From an uncultured Gammaproteobacteria bacterium (GTDB lineage: Bacteria > Pseudomonadota > Gammaproteobacteria > Steroidobacterales > Woeseiaceae): 64,000 nucleotides of DNA. The position numbers and the translations under genes are program-made. Shown piece after piece: positions 1 through 7,871 of this stretch (position 1 is the stretch's first letter; every line of letters starts with the position of its first letter). The stretch is from positions 1-64,000 of the forward strand of contig CALBPI010000001.1 of assembly GCA_937899415.1 (NCBI GenBank). Reading direction: 5' to 3'. The notes beneath the pieces were generated by a model. The model was not told the origin of the DNA and searched no databases. It saw only the letters and a list, made by a program, of their open reading frames with translations.

Positions 1-1
1 G

Positions 2-175
2 CAGAGCGAAGTGGGCCCGCTGAGCACGCAGCTGGATCTGCTCGCAGACCAGATGACGATGGCGCGCGGTGAGATTGGTGACTATGTGGTGGTCTTCCAG
101 TCGGGCGCCTACGGCCCCACGGCAAGCCCCATCAACTTCCTGAGCCATCCGCACCCGCGCGAAGTTCTAGTCTGA
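2..175 (+). CDS. PLP-dependent decarboxylase, exosortase A-associated (3' end only)
   Basis: Only the last 57 codons are present; the gene enters from the left edge. The translated tail contains GDYVVVFQSGAYGPTASP and FLSHPHPREVLV. This matches the C-terminal barrel of ornithine/diaminopimelate-decarboxylase-like enzymes, in the subgroup found beside exosortase A genes. The GAYG segment belongs to the family's conserved C-terminal active-site region. It fits the neighbouring acyl carrier protein and hydrolases. It converges with the acyltransferase gene and overlaps it by 9 nt. The assignment to the exosortase subgroup rests on context and on the characteristic ending. Confidence 0.85.
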   Translation, partial: QSEVGPLSTQLDLLADQMTMARGEIGDYVVVFQSGAYGPTASPINFLSHPHPREVLV

Positions 176-1246
176 GGCGCGGCCCAGCAGCCGTTTGCCA
201 ACCCGCCTGACAAGCGCCGCCGCGATCGCGGCGCGCCCGCGCAGCGTCGTGCGGTTCATGGCCCGAAGACCGATCATGCGACCGTTTTGCGTCATCCAGT
301 CGCGCTTGTAAGCCTCGCTGCCAACGCCATAATCGATGACCTTGATCCCCGAACGGGAAAGCGTGTCGCGGAACAATTCACCCGACAGCACAGAGCCGGC
401 TGACGCATGCTTGTACGCCTCGTCATGGGCCAGTTTGTAGATCACCGACCTGCCCGGTTCATGCAGCCAGACCTGGGCGGCCACAGGCGTGTCGTCGAGG
501 TACAGCACACCGAGCGTCAGCGCGCCCAGCGATGCCGCCACGCCGATGAGCCCGGGCATGAACCGCTCGAAGGGTTCGGGGTCTTTCCAGGACCGGTTGT
601 AGATAGCCACGTAGTCTTCGATGGCCTGATCAAGCTCTGGTCCCGGCTCACGCAACAAACGAATACGCATGTCGTGCTGCCGGCCGAGCCGCCGCGCCTT
701 TCGGTGCAGGGTATTGCGGAGCTTTGAGGGCAGCGCCTGAAGCAAGGCGTCGTAACTGCCCTCAAGCGCATCGAGGTCTGGCCGTGTCCAGTTGTCGAAC
801 TGGAAAAAGGTCTCGCACGAGAAGCCGGCGTTGATAAACGCAGCGGTCGCGTCTTCGGTCTCGGCGTCACCCTCAAACAGCAACGACAAGTCCACAACCG
901 CGTATTGCTCACTCGCAATGTGTGCGGCAATCGCCGCCAGGGCCCGGGCACGCAGCTCGCGGTCGGACGCACCACCCGAAAGCCCAAACTCGAGCGTGTA
1001 GAAGTTGGTCAGGCTGGAGAGGACACCGGGCCGCTCGTCGCGCACCGCGCAAAACAGCGCAACGGGCGCATCACCGCCGCCCCCGTAGACGTAGATTCTC
1101 GGCGAAATTGCATCGGCAAGGGCCTCGGTGTAGAGGTTCTCGAACCATTGCAGGGAACGCTGAAAGCGGGGCTCGGCGGGAAAACGTAGCGCAGCGCTCA
1201 CCTCCTCGGGCAAGGCCGATAGTTGTTCGAATACCCGTACGCTCAA
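167..1246 (-). CDS. GNAT/FemAB-like acyltransferase
   Basis: A 359-aa protein. Its second half (about residues 165-310) looks like the GNAT fold of the BioF2/FemAB-like group, with GVLYLDDTPVAAQVWLHE followed by YKLAHDEAYKHASAGSVL and IDYGVGSEAYKRDW. Such proteins transfer acyl or aminoacyl groups, and in exopolysaccharide loci they are thought to modify sugars or lipid-linked precursors; the substrate here is unknown. The start is a TTG at 1246 preceded by GGGG about 6 nt upstream; no better in-frame ATG is visible. It has no signal peptide, so it is probably cytoplasmic. It is distinct from the canonical XrtA FemAB protein at 20711-21793. Confidence 0.75.
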   Translation of the reverse strand: MSVRVFEQLSALPEEVSAALRFPAEPRFQRSLQWFENLYTEALADAISPRIYVYGGGGDAPVALFCAVRDERPGVLSSLTNFYTLEFGLSGGASDRELRARALAAIAAHIASEQYAVVDLSLLFEGDAETEDATAAFINAGFSCETFFQFDNWTRPDLDALEGSYDALLQALPSKLRNTLHRKARRLGRQHDMRIRLLREPGPELDQAIEDYVAIYNRSWKDPEPFERFMPGLIGVAASLGALTLGVLYLDDTPVAAQVWLHEPGRSVIYKLAHDEAYKHASAGSVLSGELFRDTLSRSGIKVIDYGVGSEAYKRDWMTQNGRMIGLRAMNRTTLRGRAAIAAALVRRVGKRLLGRASD

Positions 1247-1339
1247 GGCGACCCCAAGTCGGCAACGTGCAGAGCCTGCGCCGAATACTCGACGCTATGC
1301 TGAATCGTATCAGATCGTGAGGCGCCCGGGCGCAGGCCT

Positions 1340-1360
1340 GGTGCGCCGTTTAGGCGCACC
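1340..1360 (-). terminator. GC-rich hairpin, possible terminator
   Basis: A perfect 8-bp stem (GGTGCGCC / GGCGCACC) with a 5-nt loop lies just downstream of the beta-helix lipoprotein gene, which is read on the minus strand. No U-tract follows, so it may be a weak or Rho-assisted terminator, or an mRNA-stabilising hairpin. Confidence 0.4.
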
Positions 1361-1372
1361 GCGGCAACAGTC

Positions 1373-3436
1373 CTAGTTGCCGGCCTCGTAGGCGCCCACA
1401 TCGGGTGCGCCATCCACGGGACGCGCCTCACGCTGGGCGTTGTCGACGTATTCGTAGATCGGCGCCAGTGACTGGCCTGCCGCGGCGCCAACGGCCACGC
1501 CCCCATCAATCCCGGCGGAACCCGGATTGAGGCGGTAGTCGTAGTTGCTACGATCCACGAAGCTCGGCGAGGTACCGGTTATGTTGCCGCCAGAGGCCGT
1601 CGGCGACTTGCCACTGTAGGTGCTGCCTGCGTCGTAGAAGATGTTGTTGTAGGACTCGAGAATCGTCGTGCCGCCATTCGATTGCACGAACGTCCCCGAA
1701 AATCGGTCGTTGACGATCGTGTTGTGGGACAGGTAGAGCTCGTGGTCACGCCCACCAGAGAGGCCCTCGGCCCCGTATGCGATGATTGCCGAGTTCGGTG
1801 AATTGGGTCCCTGCTGGATGATGTTGCCGATCACAAAGGTACGACCGCCATTGGGTACGTCAATGTTGTAGCTGCCGTTACCCGTCGCTTCGTCCATGAG
1901 CCGGTTGTAAACGATGATGTTCTCGCGGGCACGGGTCTTGAGCGCGTGACCGAAGTTTGCGCGACGCGAGTTGTTGTAGCGGAACACGAGCCGGTCGCCT
2001 TGTTGACTGCCCGCAACGACGTAGACGTTGTGGGTAAAGCCCTGGTCGCCGAGCCCGTTGTTGTCGAATTCCGAGTACTCGAAGGTCAGCGTGCCGATCG
2101 CCTCACCCAGGTAGCCGTTTTCGTTGTCATGGAAGTAACCGTTACACACCGTCAGGTCGCGGCCTTCACCGCGGATGCCAGCACCGTTCTCACTCGGTAC
2201 CGTCACACCCGAGAACTCGATGTTCTCGATACGGATGTCCGTACCGCGGGTCACGAAGAGTCCCTTGCCATTCTTCAGGTCGTTACCCGACTCGAAGGGA
2301 ATTTCCTGCGTGGCGCGCACATGGGCGCGACCGCCGACGCCGCGCACGACGATGTTGTCTTCGCGGAACACGATAATGTTGTCGTCGTAGACCCCGGCGT
2401 CCACTTCAATGACGCCACCGTCCTGCAAGGCGTCTGCCGCTGCCATGATATCGGCGTACTGCTTGCCGGGGCCGACCTGCAGCAGCTGCTGCGGACCGAC
2501 GTTAGCAACCGTGCCATTGCCGTCCACGGTCACCTGCTGGGTGCCTATGAAGCTCAGGCTGTCGTTGCCGCCCGGCTGATCTGATGCCGCGTCCGGTGTA
2601 AAGGCCAGCGTGTAGTCGCCGGGGTTCAACGTATCGATCGCGTAGCCGAACTCGCAGCTGTTTTCGAATTGAAGCACGTCCGCGGTCACGATCGGGTCAC
2701 CGGCGTCGCCATCGATGTCGTCGGGCGTCGCGCCGGCCGGGAAGACGTAGACGCGATTCACGCCCTGCTCCGCGATGCGACTCGAGTCAATCTTGCCGCT
2801 GAGCGTGGCGCTGCCGCCGCCGCCCCCGGGTGCCACCTGAACCGTGACCGACTCCTGCGCCGTGCCACCGGGGCCATCACAGCTCAGGATAAAGACGGCT
2901 GTGTCCTGCAAAGGCGCGGTCTGCTCGCTGCCGGACAGCGGCTTGCTCCCTGACCAGTCGCCCGAAGCCGTGCAGGTTGTCGCGTCGGCACTGTTCCAGC
3001 TGATCGTCGCCGCCGCATTGAGCGCCACCGAGCCTGGGGATGCCAGCAGCGTCAGCGACGGCATCGGCGGCGGCGGATTGTCGACAAACACGGAGCGGGT
3101 CTGGCTCACCGCACCACCATCACCCTGGCAGCTCAGTGTGAACTGGGCGTCCTGGGTCATATTGGAAATCGTCTCGGAACCGTCGAGCGCCTTGTCACCC
3201 GTCCAGCCGCCACTGGCGCTGCAGGCCGTCGTGTTCTGCGAGGACCAGGTCAGCGTTACTGACTCTCCGGACTGCACCTGCAGCGACGAGGCGGAAAAAG
3301 ACAACGTTGGCGCAGGCGGCGGCGTCGCTGTGTTGTCGGGGCCGGGATCATCACCACCGCCGCCGCCACAGGCAGCGACCAAAGAGGCCGCACCCGCCAC
3401 GGCGAGCAGTCGCCAATGCGTTTGACGTGTTGCCAT
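1373..3436 (-). CDS. Secreted lipoprotein with Ig-like repeats and right-handed beta-helix
   Basis: The 687-aa protein starts at the ATG at 3436, which has a GGAGG ribosome-binding site. Its N-terminus, MATRQTHWRLLAV followed by LVAAC, is a lipoprotein signal with a lipobox. A poly-Gly/Pro linker follows, then two approximately 80-aa Ig-like repeats carrying the signature C-x-A-S-G-x-W-[ST]-G (about residues 40-200). The C-terminal half is a parallel beta-helix: VGPGKQYADIMAAADAL and VIEVDAGVYDDNIIV begin a ladder of short Asn/Gly-rich coils. Beta-helix proteins often bind, cut or epimerise polysaccharides; no catalytic residues can be assigned here. It lies 22 nt downstream of the next secreted-protein gene and is probably co-transcribed with it under the c-di-GMP riboswitch. 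Confidence 0.8.
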   Translation of the reverse strand: MATRQTHWRLLAVAGAASLVAACGGGGGDDPGPDNTATPPPAPTLSFSASSLQVQSGESVTLTWSSQNTTACSASGGWTGDKALDGSETISNMTQDAQFTLSCQGDGGAVSQTRSVFVDNPPPPMPSLTLLASPGSVALNAAATISWNSADATTCTASGDWSGSKPLSGSEQTAPLQDTAVFILSCDGPGGTAQESVTVQVAPGGGGGSATLSGKIDSSRIAEQGVNRVYVFPAGATPDDIDGDAGDPIVTADVLQFENSCEFGYAIDTLNPGDYTLAFTPDAASDQPGGNDSLSFIGTQQVTVDGNGTVANVGPQQLLQVGPGKQYADIMAAADALQDGGVIEVDAGVYDDNIIVFREDNIVVRGVGGRAHVRATQEIPFESGNDLKNGKGLFVTRGTDIRIENIEFSGVTVPSENGAGIRGEGRDLTVCNGYFHDNENGYLGEAIGTLTFEYSEFDNNGLGDQGFTHNVYVVAGSQQGDRLVFRYNNSRRANFGHALKTRARENIIVYNRLMDEATGNGSYNIDVPNGGRTFVIGNIIQQGPNSPNSAIIAYGAEGLSGGRDHELYLSHNTIVNDRFSGTFVQSNGGTTILESYNNIFYDAGSTYSGKSPTASGGNITGTSPSFVDRSNYDYRLNPGSAGIDGGVAVGAAAGQSLAPIYEYVDNAQREARPVDGAPDVGAYEAGN

Positions 3437-3458
3437 CGTCCGGTTCCTCCGAGGTGCG

Positions 3459-6164
3459 TCAGGCCGCGAGACGCGCGGCACGACGCCGGCGCGCAACGAG
3501 CCCGGAGCCCAACACCAGCAGCCAGAGCGGCGCTACCGCACCACCGCCGCCGGAGTCGTCACCACCCGTGGCGCCGCCGCCCGAGCCGCCACCACCGGAA
3601 CCGCCCCCGCCGGAGCCACCGCCACCCGTGCTCGCGTTCACCGTCACGGATACCGACCGGCTGACATCGCCGCCCGCACCCGTACAGTTGAGCGTGAAGC
3701 TCTGGTTGCTCGTGAGGTTGGTCATGGTCTCGTTGCCATTGAGCGGCTTGCTGCCCGACCAGTCGCCCGAAGCCGTGCAGCTCGTGGCGTTATCGGCTGT
3801 CCAGCTCAGCGATACGGATTCGCCGCTCTCAATAGTGTTCTGGTCGCTCGAGAAACTCAGCGTCGGCGCCTCGGGCGGAGGCGGTGGTGGTGGCGGTGTG
3901 CTCACCGTCACCACGGCGCTGTCGGAGCTTGAGCCCAATGTGTTGCTCTGGCAGGTCAGCGTGTAGGTCGCGTTCTCGTCGATGTTGTCGATGGTCTCGG
4001 AACCCGACGTCGCCTTGTTGCCGGCCCAGTCGCCTGAGGCACTGCAGGTGTCAGCGTTCTCGCTGGTCCAGCTCAGTGTCGTTGACCCCCCTGGCTGGAC
4101 CGACGTGGGGTTTGCCGAGATCCCCACCGTTAACTGCGGACTGCCCAGATTGTGTGGCACCACGCCCCAGATGGGATTGTTGCCGTAACTGGGACTGACG
4201 CCCGATGCCTGCGACAGGTTCCAGGCCTGTACGCCACCCGCGACGCCTGAGTCGAATGCTGCCGCAACCGCGGGCTGAAGGTTCGCAAACCAGTACGTGG
4301 TGCTGGTCTGGTCGCCCGTCATCCCGTTCGCACCAACACCCAGAGCCGATGACATCTGCGAACTACCGCAGGCGATACTGGCCACAGACGATGCCGTGTT
4401 CTCGTAAACGGTACGCCAGTCATCATAGAAATTGCTCGACCCGCCCGGACCGACTCGCCAGGTGTAGCGCGGCGCCGACTGGAAGCAATAGCCATTGTCA
4501 TCGTCGCCCATCAGGCCGATCGGGAACTGAATTTTGTAGTCGCGAAACGGAATCGCGTCTGTGAAGCCAAGGTCAACGAGGTACTGCGACGTCCAGGACA
4601 TGAAATAGTCGTAGAAGCGGTACTGGTCCGTACCCTCAGCCATCGACATCGCGCCGAGGTTGTTCTTGGCGGGGCCGCCCGGGCTTACGTATTTGGCCGT
4701 GTCATTGGCGATGTTCTTGCTGAGCTTGTCGAGCAGGTACGCCTTGTACGGGTGATCATCCGGGGTGATGTAGGCCGCCTGCGCGAGCGAACGGTAGGCC
4801 CAGGCCTGACCGCGAAGCGAGCCCGTGTACCACCAGCCATCGCTGCCGTTGCGGTAGTTCGCATTGGTCCAGATGAGATTAAAAGCCGACCAGAAGTGTG
4901 ACTCTTCGAGGTAGTAGTAATCCCCCGACACCACGTAGGGCAGGTAACCGACAGACGGTTGGTGCGACGAGCCACTCCCTTCGAAATAGGGGGAGTCACT
5001 TGACGGTTCGGGAATCGCGGGATTGCTGCCTGCTGAATCCGCCAGCGAAGAATTGGGGTAGTCATCGATGGTAATCGGCAAGCCCGTTTGCTCATCACGA
5101 AGGTGAATGCTGTAAGCGCCACCGCCGTCGGCATTCGCGTTCATGAAATTAAAGGCACGAACATCCGTGCTTACGGCATAGACCGCGTCCCAGCGCGGCA
5201 GCGGCCCGATGCCGTCCTGATAACCGGTGGCGTCCATGTTGTCGGTGTGGTCACCGTTATCCATGGGTGCCGTCGACTGACGCACACCGTTCAGGTAGCT
5301 CTGGCTGGGATTGACATCGACGTAGCGCGGAATCGCCTTCGTCGATTGCAGGTAGTCGTGGTCGTGCTTCGCGTAGAGTTCAGGGTCACCGCCCCACCAC
5401 ACGACGCGGTGCCACCGCGCCCGCGAGTAATGCGTCAGCGAATTCTGATAGCTGCTCGCGCCAGGAACACTGATCGTGACGTCGTAGCTGCGATTCTGCG
5501 CGCCCGGTACGAACGACCAGTTGTTCTCGAACACCACGTCCACACGGGCGCGCGAGACGGGCTGACCGTCGTATGCGCGGATGTGGAAGTAGACCGCAAG
5601 GTGCGGGTGCTCATTGCCGGAGCCATCGACGACGGCCCCACCACCGATCCACTCGGATACCAGCGGGCCTTCAAGCCATTGGCTTGCGCCAGCAAGCGCA
5701 TCGCGGGCGGAGGCCGTGTACTGCGTGCCGCCGACGTTCATGGTGACCGTCGTGTCAAAGGTTGATGCGAGCACGTCGGCAGCTGTCACCGCGGAGCCCG
5801 AAAGGCCGCTGCTGGCCGTCGCGAGCGTCACCGTGTCATTGGCGCTGGCAGAAACCGTGTCCAGCGACAGCGTCAGGATGGCGTGCCGCAGTGACCCGTC
5901 CGCGTGCGCGGCTTTCTTGTCGACCTGGAGCGGAATCGAACCGCCGTCCGATCGCGTCGCAACGAGCGATTCGTTGGCCGCGACGTCGCCGGGGCGGAAC
6001 ACATGGCCGAAGGTCAGGTGGGTGTTGCTCTTGGACTGATTCTCGAGGTTCTGAACCTGGAGCGTCGTCACGGGCGCGGCCTGAGCCGCGGCACTCGCGA
6101 GGATCGCCACGACGGCGATCATGCGTGCGCGCCAGCGAGCGCCCACGGTGGGGGAATTAAACAC
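3459..6164 (-). CDS. Secreted protein with Ig-like repeats and GlyGly-CTERM-like anchor
   Basis: About 901 aa from the GTG at 6164, which has GGAGA 8 nt upstream and gives a proper signal peptide (RWRAR, then a hydrophobic stretch ending AAAQA). In-frame ATGs at 6230 and 6122 are alternatives. The large N-terminal part (about 30-620) is rich in Trp/Tyr and glycine, and stretches such as WWYTGSLRGQAWAYRSLAQAA suggest a helical toroid-like carbohydrate-active domain; I do not recognise the family with certainty. Two Ig-like repeats with C-x-A-S-G-D-W follow, homologous to those in the downstream lipoprotein. The end is a Gly/Ser-rich linker, a hydrophobic helix (VAPLWLLVLGSGLVA) and an Arg cluster. 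This is the GlyGly-CTERM layout, not PEP-CTERM. The gene is likely controlled by c-di-GMP through the leader RNA upstream. Confidence 0.75.
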   Translation of the reverse strand: MFNSPTVGARWRARMIAVVAILASAAAQAAPVTTLQVQNLENQSKSNTHLTFGHVFRPGDVAANESLVATRSDGGSIPLQVDKKAAHADGSLRHAILTLSLDTVSASANDTVTLATASSGLSGSAVTAADVLASTFDTTVTMNVGGTQYTASARDALAGASQWLEGPLVSEWIGGGAVVDGSGNEHPHLAVYFHIRAYDGQPVSRARVDVVFENNWSFVPGAQNRSYDVTISVPGASSYQNSLTHYSRARWHRVVWWGGDPELYAKHDHDYLQSTKAIPRYVDVNPSQSYLNGVRQSTAPMDNGDHTDNMDATGYQDGIGPLPRWDAVYAVSTDVRAFNFMNANADGGGAYSIHLRDEQTGLPITIDDYPNSSLADSAGSNPAIPEPSSDSPYFEGSGSSHQPSVGYLPYVVSGDYYYLEESHFWSAFNLIWTNANYRNGSDGWWYTGSLRGQAWAYRSLAQAAYITPDDHPYKAYLLDKLSKNIANDTAKYVSPGGPAKNNLGAMSMAEGTDQYRFYDYFMSWTSQYLVDLGFTDAIPFRDYKIQFPIGLMGDDDNGYCFQSAPRYTWRVGPGGSSNFYDDWRTVYENTASSVASIACGSSQMSSALGVGANGMTGDQTSTTYWFANLQPAVAAAFDSGVAGGVQAWNLSQASGVSPSYGNNPIWGVVPHNLGSPQLTVGISANPTSVQPGGSTTLSWTSENADTCSASGDWAGNKATSGSETIDNIDENATYTLTCQSNTLGSSSDSAVVTVSTPPPPPPPPEAPTLSFSSDQNTIESGESVSLSWTADNATSCTASGDWSGSKPLNGNETMTNLTSNQSFTLNCTGAGGDVSRSVSVTVNASTGGGGSGGGGSGGGGSGGGATGGDDSGGGGAVAPLWLLVLGSGLVARRRRAARLAA

Positions 6165-6347
6165 GTGTCTGCATCTCCATGCTGAAGTCGGGTCGTTCAG
6201 TGACGAAATACCGTTTGCCTGCACATTCATCGCTTTCAGTGCTGCTGCAGAAATCAACAGAGATGGAAATTTGGGTCGGAGGGTTGTTTTCCAGATCGCC
6301 CGAAACCGTCCAATACGGCCGGAACGACGCTGCCAGACCCGAATTTT

Positions 6348-6427
6348 CCTAGCGGCCCCGCTGTCTGTCCCAGGGACAGATCGGTGGCTTTGCGTCTCTG
6401 CTTCGCAACAGATTTGCCTTTGTTAGG
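6348..6427 (-). promoter_or_regulatory. Cyclic-di-GMP-I (GEMM) riboswitch aptamer
   Basis: Read on the minus strand, the segment carries the GEMM-I hallmarks in order. They are the closing helix CCTA/TAGG, then GGCAAATC, a hairpin with a GCGAAG-type tetraloop (TCTG/CAGA stem), the invariant GAGACGCAAAGCCACCG, a short hairpin CTGTCC/GGACAG, and CAGCGGGGCCGCTAGG. This lines up closely with the Vc2 aptamer of Vibrio cholerae as I remember it. The base matching Vc2 G20, which separates c-di-GMP from cGAMP sensors, is G. The aptamer ends about 180 nt before the GTG start of the downstream secreted protein. Whether the expression platform turns the gene on or off cannot be read with certainty. Confidence 0.88.
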
Positions 6428-6518
6428 TGAGTCGACCTTAGCGAGTCGAAAGTGCGAAGGCAACGCGCCCGAAAGGCCTTTTTGGACAGAATCCGACGCG
6501 CGTCACAGAGCGCAGGTA

Positions 6519-6535
6519 TTCAAGCGACGTGCCAA
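6519..6535 (-). promoter_or_regulatory. Sigma-54 (RpoN)-like promoter
   Basis: The minus strand reads TTGGCACGTCGCTTGAA. This matches the -24/-12 consensus TTGGCACG-N4-TTGC with correct spacing and one change (GA instead of GC at -13/-12). The predicted start near 6508 gives a leader that includes the c-di-GMP aptamer. Sigma-54 control is known for PEP-CTERM/EPS genes served by the PrsK/PrsR two-component system, and prsK is in this window. Confidence 0.55.
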
Positions 6536-6598
6536 CTCGCGCCCTTCTTTGAAAAACATGCGCTTACTTCAATAAGCTACAAATCGCCTGATCGCGAT

Positions 6599-6700
6599 TG
6601 TCGGTGTCTGGCGACATCTGTTTGAGTATTTAACTTAACTGGATGATATTTAACATTTTTCGGGTGTCGGCAACCGGAGACGCGTGTCAGAGACCTGACA
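6599..6700 (-). promoter_or_regulatory. Two TGTCR palindromes, candidate enhancer sites
   Basis: TGTCG-N8-CGACA (6599-6616) and TGTCA-N6-TGACA (6685-6700) lie about 65 and 150 bp upstream of the sigma-54-like promoter. That is the usual distance for sites bound by sigma-54 activators such as PrsR. The assignment is inferred from position and symmetry only. Confidence 0.3.
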
Positions 6701-6812
6701 ATGGGTGGATTCAGCAACCAGCTTGAAGGCCGGTTTTGCGCAGATTTCGCGTTGTGTGGACCCCGTCACACCCTGCTCTGGGCGCCGCTACCCATTTTGC
6801 GCGAATCTTCTT

Positions 6813-6821
6813 TGCTAAAAT
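6813..6821 (+). promoter_or_regulatory. Extended -10 promoter element for the TPR/ACP operon
   Basis: TTGCTAAAAT contains the extended -10 form TGnTAAAAT. There is no good -35 box, as is usual for extended -10 promoters. A start near 6828 leaves a leader of about 37 nt before the ATG at 6865 and supports that start over the upstream in-frame codon at 6736. Confidence 0.4.
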
Positions 6822-6864
6822 CAGGTCACATACTCAGGGGTCACCAGTACATCGGGAACCACAC

Positions 6865-7530
6865 ATGCTAGGCAGGCTTACACGCTCCTCAGCAATGGTC
6901 GCAACGGCGATCATTGCCGCCGCTTGCGCCCTCGCACCAACCGCCGTCGCACAGCTCGACCCGGAATGCGGACGGCTGGACAATGCCTATGGCCCGTACG
7001 ACTACACGAATGGCATGCACCGTCGCGAGTACCTGCGCATCGTGGAACTGCGCCACTTCACGCCCAAGGTGGAAGGTCTCATCGCGGGCGAGTCGGGCGG
7101 CCTGATCCACGACATCGATTACACGCTGCGCGCTTTCCCCAACCATCACCGCGCGCTCTACGCGATGGTGCGGTTTCAGCTCAAGGACCCCGTGCGCCCG
7201 GGCTCTCGTTACTACACGGCACGTTGCTACCTTGAGCGTGCCACAACGTTCAAGCCGGACGACCCCATTCCACGGCTGCTTTACGGTATCTACCTGCAGG
7301 GCAAAGACGACCTTGAGGGCGCGCGTGACCAGTACGAAATGGCGTTGCGCATCGACCCGCAATCCGCTGAGGTCAACTACAACGCCGGACTCCTGTACCT
7401 GAAGCTCGGCGAGCACGAGAAAGCGCTGCAGGCGGCACACACGGCCTATGCCAACGGGCACCAGTTGCCCGGGCTGCGTAACCAGCTCAAACGCCGCGGC
7501 TTGTGGCAACCTCCGGCTGACAGCAGCTGA
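6865..7530 (+). CDS. Periplasmic TPR-repeat protein
   Basis: A 221-aa protein. The ATG at 6865 is chosen because it opens a clear signal peptide (MLGRLTRSSAMVATAIIAAA, then PTAVAQ). The C-terminal half contains about three tetratricopeptide units, seen in YGIYLQGKDDLEGARDQYE and NYNAGLLYLKLGEHEKALQA, each with the helix-turn-helix spacing and Ala/Gly/Tyr positions of TPRs. It probably scaffolds protein contacts in the periplasm or outer membrane. It is first in the plus-strand operon that continues with the acyl carrier protein and hydrolases, so a role in the exosortase/EPS pathway is inferred from context only. Confidence 0.75.
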   Translation: MLGRLTRSSAMVATAIIAAACALAPTAVAQLDPECGRLDNAYGPYDYTNGMHRREYLRIVELRHFTPKVEGLIAGESGGLIHDIDYTLRAFPNHHRALYAMVRFQLKDPVRPGSRYYTARCYLERATTFKPDDPIPRLLYGIYLQGKDDLEGARDQYEMALRIDPQSAEVNYNAGLLYLKLGEHEKALQAAHTAYANGHQLPGLRNQLKRRGLWQPPADSS

Positions 7531-7619
7531 CCCGTTCTCAATTCGCACGAGACGCGCACTCGAAGCGTGCGTCGCGCCGCGTGCAGCACTCAAACGTACA
7601 CCGCGGCACAACCACCACC

Positions 7620-7871
7620 ATGACTACGCTCGAAGCCGTTCGCACCGAGATCCGGACTGTCCTGCAGCTGGGTCCCGACTTTGACCAAGCCGACGCATCC
7701 ACACCACTGCTCGGCAGCATTCCGGAACTGGATTCGATGGCCGTCGTATCCATCCTGACGGCATTCGAAGATGTCTTCGATATCGACATCGAAGATGACG
7801 ACATCGACGCCGAGACCTTTGCAACGCTGGGTTCACTGGCCGAGTTTGTCGAACAGAAACGCGCCGCATGA
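7620..7871 (+). CDS. Acyl carrier protein, exosortase A locus
   Basis: An 83-aa acidic protein with the acyl-carrier fold. The phosphopantetheine attachment site is Ser39 in the motif ELDSMAVV (usual form DSL). The C-terminus is rich in Asp/Glu (FDIDIEDDDID). It would carry acyl or aminoacyl groups as a thioester, probably working with the upstream PLP decarboxylase and an acyl-CoA ligase that usually lies further upstream, beyond this window. The ATG at 7620 is preferred over the in-frame GTG at 7581, which would add an uncharacteristic His/Thr extension. The stop overlaps the start of the next gene by 4 nt. Confidence 0.88.
   Translation: MTTLEAVRTEIRTVLQLGPDFDQADASTPLLGSIPELDSMAVVSILTAFEDVFDIDIEDDDIDAETFATLGSLAEFVEQKRAA

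Larger units (their letters stand above)
6165..6864. other. Divergent regulatory region without genes
   Basis: No convincing coding sequence lies in this 700-nt gap. It holds the c-di-GMP aptamer, the sigma-54-like promoter and two palindromes for the minus-strand genes. For the plus-strand TPR gene it holds an extended -10 promoter element. An AT-rich patch at about 6625-6660 contains a repeated TATTTAAC. Confidence 0.7.
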
